A DNA stretch of 64,000 nt from Salinisphaera sp. UBA1666. Its GTDB lineage: Bacteria; Pseudomonadota; Gammaproteobacteria; Nevskiales; Salinisphaeraceae. The position numbers were made by a program, and so were the translations under genes. Position 1 is the first letter of the stretch, and the number at the start of each line of letters is the position of its first letter. The notes under the pieces were generated by a model. That model was given only the letters and a program-made list of their open reading frames with translations. It was not told the origin of the DNA and did no database searches. This document shows positions 21,873-31,882 of this stretch, in pieces. The stretch is taken from positions 1-64,000 of the forward strand of contig DCKU01000028.1 in the NCBI GenBank assembly GCA_002320455.1, given 5' to 3'.

Positions 21873-22742
21873 ATGGATCACGATCATCGCATTGAACAAA
21901 TCCTCGGCGATCTTGTGGATCGGCGCACCGCCAATCCGTGCCCGTCGCACCTGGCGGCGGCCGTACGAGATGCGGTCTTTCCCGGCGGGGCCCGGGTCCG
22001 CCCGCGGCTGTGTCTGGCGGTGGCCGAAGCCTGCGGCGACGACCGGCCGGCGATGAGCGCTGCCGCAGCCAGCGCGATCGAGCTGATGCACTGTGCCTCT
22101 CTGGTGCATGACGACATGCCGTGCTTCGACGACGCCGATACCCGCCGCGGCAAGCCTTCGATTCATCAGCGCCACGGCGCCGGTGTCGCGCTTCTGACCG
22201 GCGACGCGCTCATCGTCTTGGCTTATCAAGCGTTGGCCGAGGCGGGTAGCGTTTCGCCGACGCGGCATTTGACGCTTTCGCACATTCTGGGCGAGGCCAG
22301 CGGCCTGGCGCGCGGAATCGTTGCCGGTCAGGCCATGGAGGTCGAATCGTCCATCGAAATCGAGGCCTATCATCGAGCCAAGACCGGCGCTCTGTTCGGC
22401 GCAGCGACGATGCTAGGCGCAGCGGCCGCCGGGCATGACCCGGCGCCTTGGGCTCAACTGGGTGATCGAATCGGTCAGGCTTATCAAATCGTGGACGATA
22501 TCCGCGACATGACGCTAGACAGCGACGCGCTCGGCAAGCCGGCGGGGCAGGATGCGCGTCTGGCGCGCCCAAGCGCGGTACAGACCTACGGCGCCTTGGC
22601 CGCCCGCGCCCGCTTCGACGGCCTGCTGGCCGATATTGTCACCGATATCCCGGCCTGCCCGGGGGCCGAAGCCCTGCGCGCGCGTATTCGGGATGAATCG
22701 GCCTCGTTCTTCCCGGCGTTGTCGGCCGAGCCGGCGGCCTAG
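21873..22742 (+). CDS. crtE: Geranylgeranyl diphosphate synthase CrtE
   Basis: Makes GGPP for both carotenoids and the bacteriochlorophyll tail. The 289-aa protein has the first Asp-rich motif DDMPCFDDADTRRG and the second DDIRD. The frame is open upstream, but GGGAG (21863-21867) lies 5 nt before ATG 21873; ATG 21861 is an alternative. It shares a 149-bp divergent region with crtD, in which no clear TGT-N12-ACA (PpsR/CrtJ) site was seen. Confidence 0.94.
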   Translation: MDHDHRIEQILGDLVDRRTANPCPSHLAAAVRDAVFPGGARVRPRLCLAVAEACGDDRPAMSAAAASAIELMHCASLVHDDMPCFDDADTRRGKPSIHQRHGAGVALLTGDALIVLAYQALAEAGSVSPTRHLTLSHILGEASGLARGIVAGQAMEVESSIEIEAYHRAKTGALFGAATMLGAAAAGHDPAPWAQLGDRIGQAYQIVDDIRDMTLDSDALGKPAGQDARLARPSAVQTYGALAARARFDGLLADIVTDIPACPGAEALRARIRDESASFFPALSAEPAA

Positions 22743-22756
22743 GCTGCCTGGGGCCC

Positions 22757-23926
22757 GTGTTTGGCGCTTTAGCAGCCGGCGTGCGTCGGCTACGCATACG
22801 TTGGGTGGTCTGGCGCAATGGTCGCCTAGCCAGCCCGGCCTTCCAACAATGGGCGACACGGTTTCGCTTGACGCGACCTGTGGCGCGCGGCGATACCCGC
22901 CGTCTGTTCGATATTTGTGCTGGTTTCGTCTATTCGCAGGTGTTGAACGCCTGCCTCGAGCTGTCGATCTTCGAGCAGCTGACCGGCCCGCCCAAGACGG
23001 TCGGCCAGATCGCGGCGGCGTCCGGGCTGTCCCAGGCGGCAGCCGAGCGGCTGCTGGCTGCCGCGGCCAGTCTCGACTTATTGCAATCGCTGGGCCGGGA
23101 TGAGTACACGCTAGGACGCCTGGGCGCCGCGGCCGTCGGCAATCCGGCAATACGGGCCATGGTCGCGCATCATGATGCGCTCTATCGGGACCTGGCCGAC
23201 CCGGTCGCGTTATTGGCCGATCGCAGCGCGCCGACCGCGCTTCGCCGTTACTGGGCCTATGCCAACGTAAACGGTCCGCCGGATTTGAGCGCCGAGGCGA
23301 CGGGCGCCTACACCACCTTGATGGCGGATTCACAGGCCATGATTGCAGACCAGGTGCTGGCGGCCTGTGACTTGTCCGGGGCTCGACATCTGCTGGATAT
23401 CGGCGGCGGAGCAGGCGTGTTTTCCGAACACGTCGCCGGGCGCTACCCCGCATTGACGCTCAGCTTGCTGGATCTGCCGAGCGTTGCCGAGGCCGCCGGG
23501 CGACGTCTGGCCATAAGCCTGCCGGAACGACGCATCGCCTGCCACGGCGGAGACATGTTTCGCACCGCGTGGGCCGACGCTGCGGGCCGCGATATCGATG
23601 CGGTGAGTTTCGTGCGAATCCTTCACGACCACGATGACGCGGCAGTGGCGGCGCTGCTGGCCAAAGCCTTGGCCACACTCGTGCCCGGCGGGCGGCTGAT
23701 CGTGGCCGAGCCTATGGCCGATACGCCCGGCGCGCGGCCGATCGGTGCCGCGTATTTCGGGATGTATCTTTGGGCGATGGGCCAAGGTACGGCGCGCACG
23801 CCGGCCACGCTTTGCGCCATGATCCGCGCTGCGGGTTTTGTCGATGCCCGCCTGCTGGGCACTCCCAATCCTTTATTGGCGCGGGTTATCTTGGCCCACC
23901 GTGCGACCGCGACAGACGGTGATTGA
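22757..23926 (+). CDS. crtF: Hydroxyneurosporene O-methyltransferase CrtF
   Basis: Methylates the tertiary hydroxyl introduced by CrtC using SAM. The 389-aa protein has an N-terminal dimerisation/winged-helix domain and a class I methyltransferase domain with the SAM motif LLDIGGGAGVF and the catalytic-site region ILHDHDD. GTG start 14 nt after crtE, so crtEF is one transcript. Confidence 0.93.
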   Translation: MFGALAAGVRRLRIRWVVWRNGRLASPAFQQWATRFRLTRPVARGDTRRLFDICAGFVYSQVLNACLELSIFEQLTGPPKTVGQIAAASGLSQAAAERLLAAAASLDLLQSLGRDEYTLGRLGAAAVGNPAIRAMVAHHDALYRDLADPVALLADRSAPTALRRYWAYANVNGPPDLSAEATGAYTTLMADSQAMIADQVLAACDLSGARHLLDIGGGAGVFSEHVAGRYPALTLSLLDLPSVAEAAGRRLAISLPERRIACHGGDMFRTAWADAAGRDIDAVSFVRILHDHDDAAVAALLAKALATLVPGGRLIVAEPMADTPGARPIGAAYFGMYLWAMGQGTARTPATLCAMIRAAGFVDARLLGTPNPLLARVILAHRATATDGD

Positions 23927-24018
23927 CTTGATGACGGGGCGGTGTAACTTCGATAAAGCGCTATATAGATGAAGCGCTTGCAGGGGGTACGCATCAGTTT
24001 GATGCGAGGGCAGGGGTC

Positions 24019-24957
24019 GTGAAGAGTCGCGCAGTCGTTATCAAACAGCCCGGTTCGCTGGCACTGGCCACGCTGGATTTGATAGCGCCTGAGCAAGACG
24101 ACGTGGTCGTGGCGGTGGATTACAGCGGCATCAGCACGGGCACCGAGCGCCTGCTCTTTGAAGGCCGCATGCCGAGTTTTCCGGGTATGGGCTATCCCCT
24201 GGTGCCGGGTTATGAATCCACGGGCCGGATTGTCGATGCCGGGATCAACGCGCGCGATCGCATCGGCGAGCGCGTATTCGTGCCCGGCGCGAGCTGTTTC
24301 GCCGATGCGCGTGGCTTATTCGGCGCCAACGCCCAGCGCCTTGTGGTGCCCAGCGTGCGGGCTACAGCCATTGCCGACGAGCTGGCCGAGCAGGGCGTGT
24401 TATTGGCGCTCGCGGCAACTGCCTGCCATGCACTGTTTCCGAACGGTCACGGCGCGCCTGCGGTGTTGCCCGAGCTGATAGTTGGCCATGGTGCGCTGGG
24501 CCGCCTGCTGGCCCGTCTTGTGCTGGCGTTGGACGGCGACTCGCCGACCGTCTGGGAGAACGAGCCACGACGCACCGCCGGCGCGACCGGCTACACGGTC
24601 TGTCGCGCCGAAGACGATACGCGCCAGGATTATCGGTGTATCGTCGACGCAAGCGGCAACGCCGATCTGCTGGATACGTTAATCGGCCGTCTTGCGCGCC
24701 AGGGTGAAATCGTCCTGGCCGGTTTTTATGCAGACCGGCCGTCGTTTGGGTTTGCGCCGGCGTTCATGCGAGAGGCGCGTTTTCGTATCGCTGCAGAATG
24801 GCAGGCCGCCGATCTGTCTGTCGTGTTACAGCTTTTATCGACCGGCCGGTTATCCCTGGACGGTCTCATCTCGCATCGCTACCGCGCCGGCGAGGCCGCT
24901 ACGGCCTACGACACGGCGTTCGGCGATGCCGAATCCATCAAGACGCTTCTGGACTGA
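24019..24957 (+). CDS. bchC: Bacteriochlorophyllide dehydrogenase BchC
   Basis: Oxidises the 3-hydroxyethyl group to the 3-acetyl group of bacteriochlorophyllide a. The 312-aa protein is a zinc-free medium-chain dehydrogenase (GMGYPLVPGYESTG near residues 55-68). GTG start with CAGGGG upstream. It heads bchCXYZ; the 92-bp region before it has a TATATA-like element at about 23962 but no promoter can be asserted. Confidence 0.94.
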   Translation: MKSRAVVIKQPGSLALATLDLIAPEQDDVVVAVDYSGISTGTERLLFEGRMPSFPGMGYPLVPGYESTGRIVDAGINARDRIGERVFVPGASCFADARGLFGANAQRLVVPSVRATAIADELAEQGVLLALAATACHALFPNGHGAPAVLPELIVGHGALGRLLARLVLALDGDSPTVWENEPRRTAGATGYTVCRAEDDTRQDYRCIVDASGNADLLDTLIGRLARQGEIVLAGFYADRPSFGFAPAFMREARFRIAAEWQAADLSVVLQLLSTGRLSLDGLISHRYRAGEAATAYDTAFGDAESIKTLLD

Positions 24958-24968
24958 AGAGTCGAACC

Positions 24969-25988
24969 ATGACCACCCCGAGCCAGACCCCCACGGCCTC
25001 GTTTTCTGTCGATCAGCTCAAGCGCGCCCTGCGCGACGAGGCCCAGCAAGAACCCGATGCGCCCAGCAGCGAGCCGGCCACCAAGGAAACCCAAGTCATT
25101 GCTATCTACGGCAAGGGCGGGATCGGCAAGAGTTTCACGCTGGCCAACCTGTCGTACATGATGGCCCAGCAGGGCAAGAAAGTGCTGCTGATCGGCTGTG
25201 ACCCCAAGTCCGACACCACGTCGCTACTGTTCGGCGGCCGGGCCTGTCCGCCCATCATCGCGACGTCGTCGGCCAAGAAAGCCGCCGGCGAAGAGATTTC
25301 GATCAGCGATGTCTGCTTTAAGCGTGATGGCGTCTATGCCATGGAGCTCGGCGGTCCGGACGTGGGCCGCGGCTGTGGCGGACGCGGCATCATCCACGGC
25401 TTCGAGACCCTGGAGAAGCTGGGTTTTCACGACTGGGACTTCGACTATGTCCTGTTGGACTTCCTGGGCGACGTGGTCTGCGGCGGTTTCGGCCTGCCGA
25501 TTGCGCGTGACATGTGCCAGAAGGTCATCGTGGTGGGCTCCAACGACCTGCAGTCGCTGTACGTGGCCAACAACGTGTGCTCGGCCGTGGAATATTTCCG
25601 CAAGCTGGGTGGCAACGTCGGCGTAGCCGGCATGGTGGTCAACAAAGACGATGGCACCGGCGAAGCCGCGGCCTTTGCCGAGCAGGTGGGGATCCCGTTG
25701 CTGGCCTCGATCCCGGCCAACGACGATATCCGTGCCAAGAGCGCCAACTACGAGATCATCGGTTACCCCGGCGGTGATTGGGCCTCGATGTTCGAGCAGC
25801 TGGGCGAGAACGTCGCGATCGCACCGCCGGTGTTGCCCAAGCCGCTGGATCACGAAGATCTGCTGGGTCTGTTCAAGGGAGATGAAGTCGGGCGCAATGT
25901 GGTGCTCGAACCGGCCACCCAGGCCGATATGTGCGGTGTAAACAAGGTCGAGAAGCCGTCGCTGGAAGTCGTTTACGACGAGGTATGA
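24969..25988 (+). CDS. bchX: Chlorophyllide reductase iron protein BchX
   Basis: The NifH-like ATPase that feeds electrons to the BchY-BchZ core of chlorophyllide oxidoreductase (COR). The 339-aa product has P-loop YGKGGIGKS, switch regions, and the two Cys that ligate the shared [4Fe-4S] cluster, in GRGCGGRG and in RDMC after GDVVCGGFG. The start used is ATG 24969; a longer frame from 24798 overlaps bchC. Overlap with bchY is ATGA. Confidence 0.96.
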   Translation: MTTPSQTPTASFSVDQLKRALRDEAQQEPDAPSSEPATKETQVIAIYGKGGIGKSFTLANLSYMMAQQGKKVLLIGCDPKSDTTSLLFGGRACPPIIATSSAKKAAGEEISISDVCFKRDGVYAMELGGPDVGRGCGGRGIIHGFETLEKLGFHDWDFDYVLLDFLGDVVCGGFGLPIARDMCQKVIVVGSNDLQSLYVANNVCSAVEYFRKLGGNVGVAGMVVNKDDGTGEAAAFAEQVGIPLLASIPANDDIRAKSANYEIIGYPGGDWASMFEQLGENVAIAPPVLPKPLDHEDLLGLFKGDEVGRNVVLEPATQADMCGVNKVEKPSLEVVYDEV

Positions 25989-27644
25989 GTGCGATGTCCG
26001 AGCCGACCCGTTACGCCGGCGCCGAAATCGCCTACGACGATACCGCCGCCACCCGCCTCGACAACGCCGCGGCACCCTCGGCCGCCGAGGCCCGGCCGCA
26101 GGAGACAGCCGGGCAGCCGCGCCGCACCATTCCGATCAAAGACGTCAGCCAGCCGGCGGAAGGCGCGGCTTGTCACGGCGGCCGGCAAACGCTGACCGAG
26201 GCCGCGCGGGCCGCCGGCAACAGCGACACGCTGGATCGCTACGCCCAAGACTATCCGATGGGCCCGCACGATCAGCCGCAGGGTATGTGCCCGGCGTTTG
26301 GCTCGCTGCGTGTGGGTCTGCGCATGCGACGCACCGCCACGGTGCTCAGCGGAAGTGCCTGCTGTGTCTACGGCCTGACGTTCACCTCGCATTTTTACGG
26401 CGCTCGGCGCTCGGTTGGCTACGTGCCGTTCGATTCGGAAACGCTGGTCACCGGCAAGTTGTTCGAGGATATTCGCGAGTCGGTGTTCGCGCTGGCTGAT
26501 CCCGACAAATACGACGCCATCGTGGTGATCAACCTCTGCGTACCCACGGCCTCGGGCGTACCACTACGGCTGTTGCCTGATTCGATCGAGGGCGTTCGCA
26601 TCATCGGTATCGATGTCCCCGGATTTGGTGTGCCGACCCACGCCGAGGCCAAGGACGTACTGGCCGGTGCGATGCTGGGATTTGCCCGCGGCGAAGCCGA
26701 ACAGGGGGCCGGTGGCCCAGCCGCGCGGCGGACGCGCGACCCGCCCAACCATCACGCTGCTGGGCGAAATGTTCCCGGCCGACCCCATGACCATCGATAG
26801 CCTGCTGGAGCCGATGGGCCTGGCGGCCGGCCCGGCCGTGCCGACGCGCGAATGGCGCGAGCTCTATGCGGCGCTAGACGGTCAGGCCGTGGCGGCGATT
26901 CATCCGCACTACGAGGCCAGCGTGCGTGAATTCCAGACTGCCGGGCGTCCGATCGTGGGTAGCGCGCCGGTGGGTTATCACGGCACCAAAGCCTGGCTCG
27001 AGGCAATCGGGGCGGCTTGTGGCATCGCCGAAGACCGTATCGAGGCGGCCAAGGCGGCTTGTCTACCCAAGATCGCAGACGCGCTGGCCGCGGCACCGAT
27101 TACCGGGCGTATCGTCATGTCCGGTTATGAAGGCTCGGAGCTACTGGTGGCCCGGCTGCTGGTCGAATCGGGCGCAACGGTGTGCTATGTCGGCACGGCG
27201 TGTCCAAAGACACCGTGGTCCGAGCCGGACCGGCTCTGGCTGGAAGCGCGCGGCGTGCGCGTGGTCTATCGCGCATCGCTGGAATCCGACGTACAGGCGA
27301 TCGACGAGTTCGGCCCCGATCTGGCCATCGGCACCACACCGGTGGTGCAAAAAGCCAAGGAACTGGCGATACCGGGGCTGTATTTCACCAACCTGATATC
27401 CGCGCGTCCGCTGATGGGGGCCGCCGGTGCCGGCTCGCTGGCCAGCGTGATCAACAACGCGATCGACAACAAGGCCCGCTTCGACGCTATGCGTGAATTC
27501 TTCGACGGGGTGGGCGAAGGCTATGCCGCCGGCATCTGGCAACAGGTGCCCGAAGATCGCCCCGCGTTTCGCAAGAAACAGCGCCGCAAACTGGACAAGC
27601 TGCGCGAACGAGCCGCGGCCGGCACGACACAGGACCTGGGTTAA
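25985..27644 (+). pseudogene. bchY: Chlorophyllide reductase subunit BchY, frameshifted
   Basis: BchY with BchZ forms the NifDK-like COR core reducing ring B of chlorophyllide. Frame 1 from ATG 25985 gives family sequence with candidate cluster Cys (AACHGG, GMCPAF, INLCVP) up to GEAEQG near 26708, then leaves homology and stops at 26800. Family sequence resumes in another frame (QPRGGRATRP..., TITLLGEMFPADPM) to the TAA at 27642. Removing one G from the five-G run 26704-26708 restores a 552-aa protein. As written the product is 271 aa and inactive. The TAATG overlap with bchZ is kept, and no other damage is seen. It is either a real one-base insertion or a homopolymer error. Confidence 0.9.
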
Positions 27645-29089
27645 TGCTCGTACTGGATCACGACCGCGCGGGTGGTTACTGGGGCTCGGTGTACGTATTC
27701 ACCGCCATCAAAGGGCTACAAGTGGTCATTGACGGCCCGGTCGGCTGTGAGAATCTGCCGGTCACCTCGGTGCTGCACTACACCGACGGCCTGCCGCCGC
27801 ACGAGTTGCCCATCGTGGTTACCGGTCTGTCCGAGGATGAGCTCGGCGAAAAAGGCACCGAAGGTGCTATGCGCCGGGCCCATGAAACATTGGACCCGGA
27901 TCTGCCTTCGGTCGTGGTCACCGGCTCTATCGCCGAGATGATCGGCGGCGGAGTGACGCCCGAGGGCACCGGCCTGAAACGATTCCTGCCACGCACCATC
28001 GATGAAGACCAGTGGCAGAGCGCCGATCGGGCACTGACCTGGTTATGGAGCGAGTTCGGTCCCAAGCGCGTGCGTCGCAAAGCCCGCGACGAGGGCGAGA
28101 GGCCCCGGGTCAACGTTATCGGCGCCATCTATGGCATGTTCAATTCGGCCTCGGACATCGCCGAGACCAAGCGGCTGATCGAAGGCATCGGTGCGTCGGT
28201 CAACATGATCTTCCCCATGGGCGAGCACCTGGCCGACATCGCCCAACTCGGTCAGGCCGAGGCCAACGTGTGCTTGTACCGAGAGTTCGGCCGCGGGCTG
28301 TGTGAAACGCTGGAAGTGCCGTTTCTGCAGGCGCCGATCGGCATGGAAAGTACGACCAAGTTTCTGCGCGCGCTGGGGGCCCAGCTGGGCCTCGACCCCG
28401 AGCCGTTTATCCAGCGTGAAAAACACACCACGCTCAAACCACTGTGGGATCTGTGGCGCTCGGTCACGCAAGACTTTTTCGGCACGGCAAGCTTCGGTAT
28501 TCACGCCAACGAGACGTATGCCCGCGGTATCCGGCACTTCCTAGAAGAAGAGATGGGTCTGCCCTGTGTCTTTGCGTTTGCGCGCCGCGCCGGCGTCAAA
28601 CCAGATAACGAGGCGGTCGGCGAGGCGATTCGCGACAAGGGCCCGCTCGTCGTCTTTGGCAGCTATAACGAGCGCATGTACATGGCCGAGCACGGTATTC
28701 GGGCCATCTACATCCCGGCCTCGTTCCCGGGCGCGGCCATCCGGCGCGCCACCGGGACGCCGTTCATGGGCTATGCCGGCGCGGTCTATCTCGTACAAGA
28801 AGTGTGTAACGCGCTTTTCGATGCGTTGTTCCATATCTTGCCGCTAGCTGCCGATATGGACGCCGTGGATGCCACCCCGGCCAGGGCGCTCGGGCGCGGC
28901 GAAACCATGCCGTGGCGCGCGGCCGCGCAGAGCGCGCTGGCCGAATGGGTCGAGACGCAGCCGGTACTCGTGCGTATTTCGGCGGCCAAACGCCTGCGCG
29001 ATCGGGCCGAGATCGAAGCCGAACGCGCCCAGGCCGATGAAGTTGATGCCGCCCATGTTGAAACCGCTCGTCGGCATCTAGCGGCGTAG
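27644..29089 (+). CDS. bchZ: Chlorophyllide reductase subunit BchZ
   Basis: NifK-like partner of BchY. The 481-aa product begins [19 protein letters not shown] and contains [18 protein letters not shown] with a cluster Cys. It is intact across its length and begins at the TAATG overlap with bchY. A premature stop in bchY could lower its translation by uncoupling. Confidence 0.95.
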   Translation: MLVLDHDRAGGYWGSVYVFTAIKGLQVVIDGPVGCENLPVTSVLHYTDGLPPHELPIVVTGLSEDELGEKGTEGAMRRAHETLDPDLPSVVVTGSIAEMIGGGVTPEGTGLKRFLPRTIDEDQWQSADRALTWLWSEFGPKRVRRKARDEGERPRVNVIGAIYGMFNSASDIAETKRLIEGIGASVNMIFPMGEHLADIAQLGQAEANVCLYREFGRGLCETLEVPFLQAPIGMESTTKFLRALGAQLGLDPEPFIQREKHTTLKPLWDLWRSVTQDFFGTASFGIHANETYARGIRHFLEEEMGLPCVFAFARRAGVKPDNEAVGEAIRDKGPLVVFGSYNERMYMAEHGIRAIYIPASFPGAAIRRATGTPFMGYAGAVYLVQEVCNALFDALFHILPLAADMDAVDATPARALGRGETMPWRAAAQSALAEWVETQPVLVRISAAKRLRDRAEIEAERAQADEVDAAHVETARRHLAA

Positions 29090-29189
29090 CCGTTTTCATG
29101 CGGTATGTATAGGGGGAAGGCAATGACGCGACGGTGGCAAACGCTTTAAACGGTGTCGTCCACGCGTCAACCGAACAAGGAGGGATGTC

Positions 29190-29429
29190 ATGTCACAAAG
29201 CAGCTCAGCACAGCCCAGGGCGATGGACCGGCTCTCACGAGAGCAGACCTATCGACGCGACTTTCGCGTGATCTACATGACGGCGCTGACGACCTGCCTA
29301 CTGTGTATGCCGTTGGTCCGACTGGCACGTATGGGCCGAAGCATGCGGGGGCCGAAAAAGCCTTCGATGCTCAAACATGCCCGCACCGAGGCCAACATCA
29401 TCGCTTCTTATGCGCTTATGGGGTTTTAA
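29190..29429 (+). CDS. pufQ: PufQ-like small membrane protein
   Basis: A 79-aa protein in the position normally held by pufQ, between bchZ and pufB, preceded by a strong AAGGAGGG. It has an Arg-rich N-terminus, one hydrophobic segment (about residues 29-46), a basic middle and a short hydrophobic end (IIASYALMGF). Size, topology and position fit PufQ, which supports bacteriochlorophyll synthesis or carrying. The sequence match is weak, so the name is an inference from context. Confidence 0.5.
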   Translation: MSQSSSAQPRAMDRLSREQTYRRDFRVIYMTALTTCLLCMPLVRLARMGRSMRGPKKPSMLKHARTEANIIASYALMGF

Positions 29430-29442
29430 GCGTATCCGGTTT

Positions 29443-29480
29443 CACTGCCCAGCAGTGATTTCCGAAACACGACGTTTCGG
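29443..29480 (+). promoter_or_regulatory. Two RNA hairpins upstream of pufB
   Basis: CACTGC/GCAGTG with a 3-nt loop (29443-29457) and CCGAAAC/GTTTCGG with a 5-nt loop (29462-29480) sit in the 110-bp spacer between the pufQ-like gene and pufB. They could be 5' stabilising structures left after mRNA processing, as described for puf transcripts of other purple bacteria. No U-tract follows, so they are not terminators. Confidence 0.45.
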
Positions 29481-29539
29481 CAGCTCGCCGCGGGTGGTTC
29501 ACGCGGTAACGGCCTGCGGGCCTTAGTGGGAGATCTTCA

Positions 29540-29764
29540 ATGGACAAGGAAGAGCATCGCTCGCTCTCGGGCCTAAGCGAGGCCGAGGCGAAAGAGTTTC
29601 ACAAGATATTCGTGGTGAGTTTTCTCATCTTCGTCGTCATCGCGATGATCGCGCATATTCTGGTCTGGCAGTGGCGCCCTTGGCTTCTGACGCCCAGCGA
29701 CGCCCAGGCTTCGGTTGAAGTCATGAAGTCGGCGACATCCTCGCTCTATCACAGCATCGTTTAG
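29540..29764 (+). CDS. pufB: Light-harvesting LH1 beta polypeptide, extended C-terminus
   Basis: One of the two LH1 antenna apoproteins. It shows [14 protein letters not shown], one transmembrane helix, and the bacteriochlorophyll-binding His in [12 protein letters not shown]. The 74-aa protein continues about 25 residues beyond WRPW, to SLYHSIV, whereas well-known LH1-beta chains end near that motif. GGGAG lies 8 nt before the ATG. pufA follows after 10 bp. Confidence 0.95.
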   Translation: MDKEEHRSLSGLSEAEAKEFHKIFVVSFLIFVVIAMIAHILVWQWRPWLLTPSDAQASVEVMKSATSSLYHSIV

Positions 29765-29774
29765 GAGCATCACC

Positions 29775-29966
29775 ATGTGGCGAGTCTGGCTAATCTTTGA
29801 TCCGCGTCGTGTGCTGCTCGGGCTGTTCACGTTCTTGTTCACGCTGGCGCTGCTCATCCATTTCATTCTGCTGAGCACCGATCGGTACAACTATCTGCAG
29901 GGGCCGCAGGCACAGAACAAGCCGGTGCCGCAGAACGTTTCGCCGATGCCGTCGCAAGACAGCTGA
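29775..29966 (+). CDS. pufA: Light-harvesting LH1 alpha polypeptide
   Basis: A 63-aa antenna protein: [18 protein letters not shown]..., one transmembrane helix with the bacteriochlorophyll ligand His in [16 protein letters not shown], and a Pro/Gln-rich periplasmic tail. TTTAGGAGCATCACC provides the ribosome site. Typical length and sequence. Confidence 0.97.
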   Translation: MWRVWLIFDPRRVLLGLFTFLFTLALLIHFILLSTDRYNYLQGPQAQNKPVPQNVSPMPSQDS

Positions 29967-29978
29967 CGAAACATCGAT

Positions 29979-30014
29979 CGTGGCGGGCGGGCCCATGGGG
30001 CGGCGCCCGCCACG
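29979..30014 (+). promoter_or_regulatory. pufA-pufL intercistronic hairpin
   Basis: A perfect 11-bp, GC-rich stem (CGTGGCGGGCG at 29979-29989 with CGCCCGCCACG at 30004-30014) stands 12 bp after the pufA stop. In Rhodobacter a hairpin at this position protects the pufBA segment from 3' decay and sets the excess of LH1 over reaction-centre subunits. The same role is inferred from position and strength. There is no U-tract. Confidence 0.75.
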
Positions 30015-30070
30015 GTCCAGAGTCAACTGGGTCGGATCGCCTGTGGTCCGTAATCGGGGAGACATGAGCC

Positions 30071-30895
30071 ATGTCCATGCTCAGTTTCGAAAGAAAATAC
30101 CGCGTCCGCGGCGGTACGCTGATCGGCGGGGATCTGTTCGACTTTTGGGTCGGGCCTTTTTACTGCGGTTTCTTCGGCGTCACGACGGTCTTTTTCTCGG
30201 TACTGGGCACGGCGCTCATTCTCTACGGGGCCGCGATCGGCCCGACCTGGAATATCTGGCAGATCAGCATTGCACCGCCGGATATCTCTTACGGGCTCGC
30301 GCTTGCGCCGCTGCGTGAGGGCGGGTTGTGGCAGATCATCACGGTCTGTGCCATCGGTGCTTTCCTGTCTTGGATGCTGCGCGAGATAGAGATTTGTCGA
30401 AAGCTGGGCATGGGCTATCACGTGCCTTTTGCGTTCGGCACGGCGATCTTTGCCTACGTCAGCCTGGTGGTCATTCGCCCGGTGCTGATGGGCGCCTGGG
30501 GATACGGCTTTCCCTACGGCATCATGAGCCATCTCGATTGGGTGTCTAACACCGGTTACCAGTACCTCCATTTCCATTACAACCCGGCCCATATGCTGGC
30601 GGTGACGTTCTTCTTCACCACCACGTTCATGCTGGCTATGCACGGCGGCGCGGTGCTGGCCGCAATCAATCCGCAGAAAGGACAGACGTTGCGGGTGACC
30701 GAGCACGAAAACTCATTCTTTCGCGATCTAATGGGTTATTCGGTAGGCGAGCTGGGCATTCATCGCCTGGGTCTGGCGCTAGCGTTGGCCGCCGGCTTTT
30801 TCAGCGCGGTATGCATCATCATTAGCGGGCCGTTCTGGAACCAGGGCTGGCCGGCCTGGTGGAACTGGTGGCTGCAGCTGCCGATCTGGAACTAG
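30071..30895 (+). CDS. pufL: Photosynthetic reaction centre L subunit
   Basis: A 274-aa five-helix membrane protein that binds the special-pair and accessory bacteriochlorophylls, QA-side pigments and the non-haem iron. It begins [31 protein letters not shown], with conserved His in [20 protein letters not shown] and IHRLG. Start ATG 30071 (CGGGGAGA about 9 nt upstream); ATG 30077 is possible. Intact, unlike the next gene. Confidence 0.97.
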   Translation: MSMLSFERKYRVRGGTLIGGDLFDFWVGPFYCGFFGVTTVFFSVLGTALILYGAAIGPTWNIWQISIAPPDISYGLALAPLREGGLWQIITVCAIGAFLSWMLREIEICRKLGMGYHVPFAFGTAIFAYVSLVVIRPVLMGAWGYGFPYGIMSHLDWVSNTGYQYLHFHYNPAHMLAVTFFFTTTFMLAMHGGAVLAAINPQKGQTLRVTEHENSFFRDLMGYSVGELGIHRLGLALALAAGFFSAVCIIISGPFWNQGWPAWWNWWLQLPIWN

Positions 30896-30904
30896 GGGAC
30901 GACC

Positions 30905-31882
30905 GTGGCTGAATATCAACATCTGTTCACGCGCGTCGTCGTCGATGCGCCGACCGATCCGGGCGTCGATCTGGGCCGCGACGGCAACATGTCGCGCCCG
31001 CAGAAAACGATCCATTCGCGCCTGGCGGGCAAGATTGGCGATGCCCAGATCGGCCCGCTCTATCTGGGTTGGTAGGGGTGTGCCTCGTTTCTGTTCGGGC
31101 TGATCGCGTTCGAAATCATCGGTCTGAACATGTGGGCCTCCGTGGACTGGGATCCGATCCAGTTCATCCGCCTGTTGCCCTGGCTGTCGCTGGATCCACC
31201 GCCGGCGAGTTACGGGCTGTCGCTCCCGCCGCTGGATCAGGGCGGCTGGTGGCTAATCGCCGGCTTCTTTCTCACCGTGTCGATTCTCATGTGGTGGGTA
31301 AGAGTCTATCGGCGCGCAATCGCTCTAGGTATGGGCACGCATGTCGCCTGGGCATTCGCGGCGGCGATTTGGCTGTATCTGGTGCTGGGCTTTATCCGCC
31401 CGATCATGATGGGCTCGTGGTCGGAAGCGGTGCCCTTCGGCATATTTCCGCATCTGGACTGGACCGCGGCATTCTCGCTGCGCTACGGGAACCTGTTCTA
31501 TAACCCGTTCCACATGCTCTCGATCGTTTTCCTCTACGGCTCGGTACTGCTGTTTGCCATGCACGGTGGCACGATCGTGGCCGTCGCGCGCTATGGCGGT
31601 GAGCGAGAAATCGAGCAGTCGGTTGATCGTGGCACCGCAGCCGAGCGAGCAGCTTTATTCTGGCGCTGGACGATGGGCTTCAACGCCACGATGGAGTCCA
31701 TCCACCGCTGGGCCTGGTGGTTTGCGCTGCTGACGTCGCTGACGGGCGGTATCGGAATTCTGTTATCGGGCACCGTGGTCGATAACTGGTATCTCTGGGG
31801 AATGCATCACGGCCTCGTCACGCCGCCGCCGGGTAGCGAAACTGTGCCGACAGTGCCGATGACACAAGGCGGTGGGTCATGA
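30905..31882 (+). pseudogene. pufM: Reaction centre M subunit, in-frame TAG at codon 57
   Basis: GTG 30905 starts family sequence (M-A-E-Y-Q-H-L-F-T) with AGGGGA just upstream. Codons 50-55 read QIGPLYLG-type PufM, then TGG is followed by TAG at 31073-31075, and the same frame continues with [20 protein letters not shown] and the whole of PufM, including [13 protein letters not shown] and the C-terminal helix, to TGA 31880. A change of one base (TAG from TGG, or another sense codon) explains it. The complete protein would be 325 aa; as written only 56 residues are made. Reinitiation at ATG 31130 would lack the N-terminal segment. The ATGA overlap with pufC is kept. Confidence 0.92.

Noticed and set aside
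26700..26712. Programmed frameshifting as the reason for the bchY, lhaA and puhB breaks
   Set aside because: None of the sites has a typical slippery heptamer with a pseudoknot or internal SD arranged as in prfB, and these genes are not known to use recoding.
29540..29966. LH2 (puc) antenna genes
   Set aside because: The only alpha/beta pair is in the puf operon directly before pufL and has LH1-type sequences.
31073..31075. Pyrrolysine or a reassigned stop codon in pufM and bchB
   Set aside because: The two stops are different (TAG and TGA), both codons end normal genes elsewhere in the window, and one-base changes from TGG are simpler.
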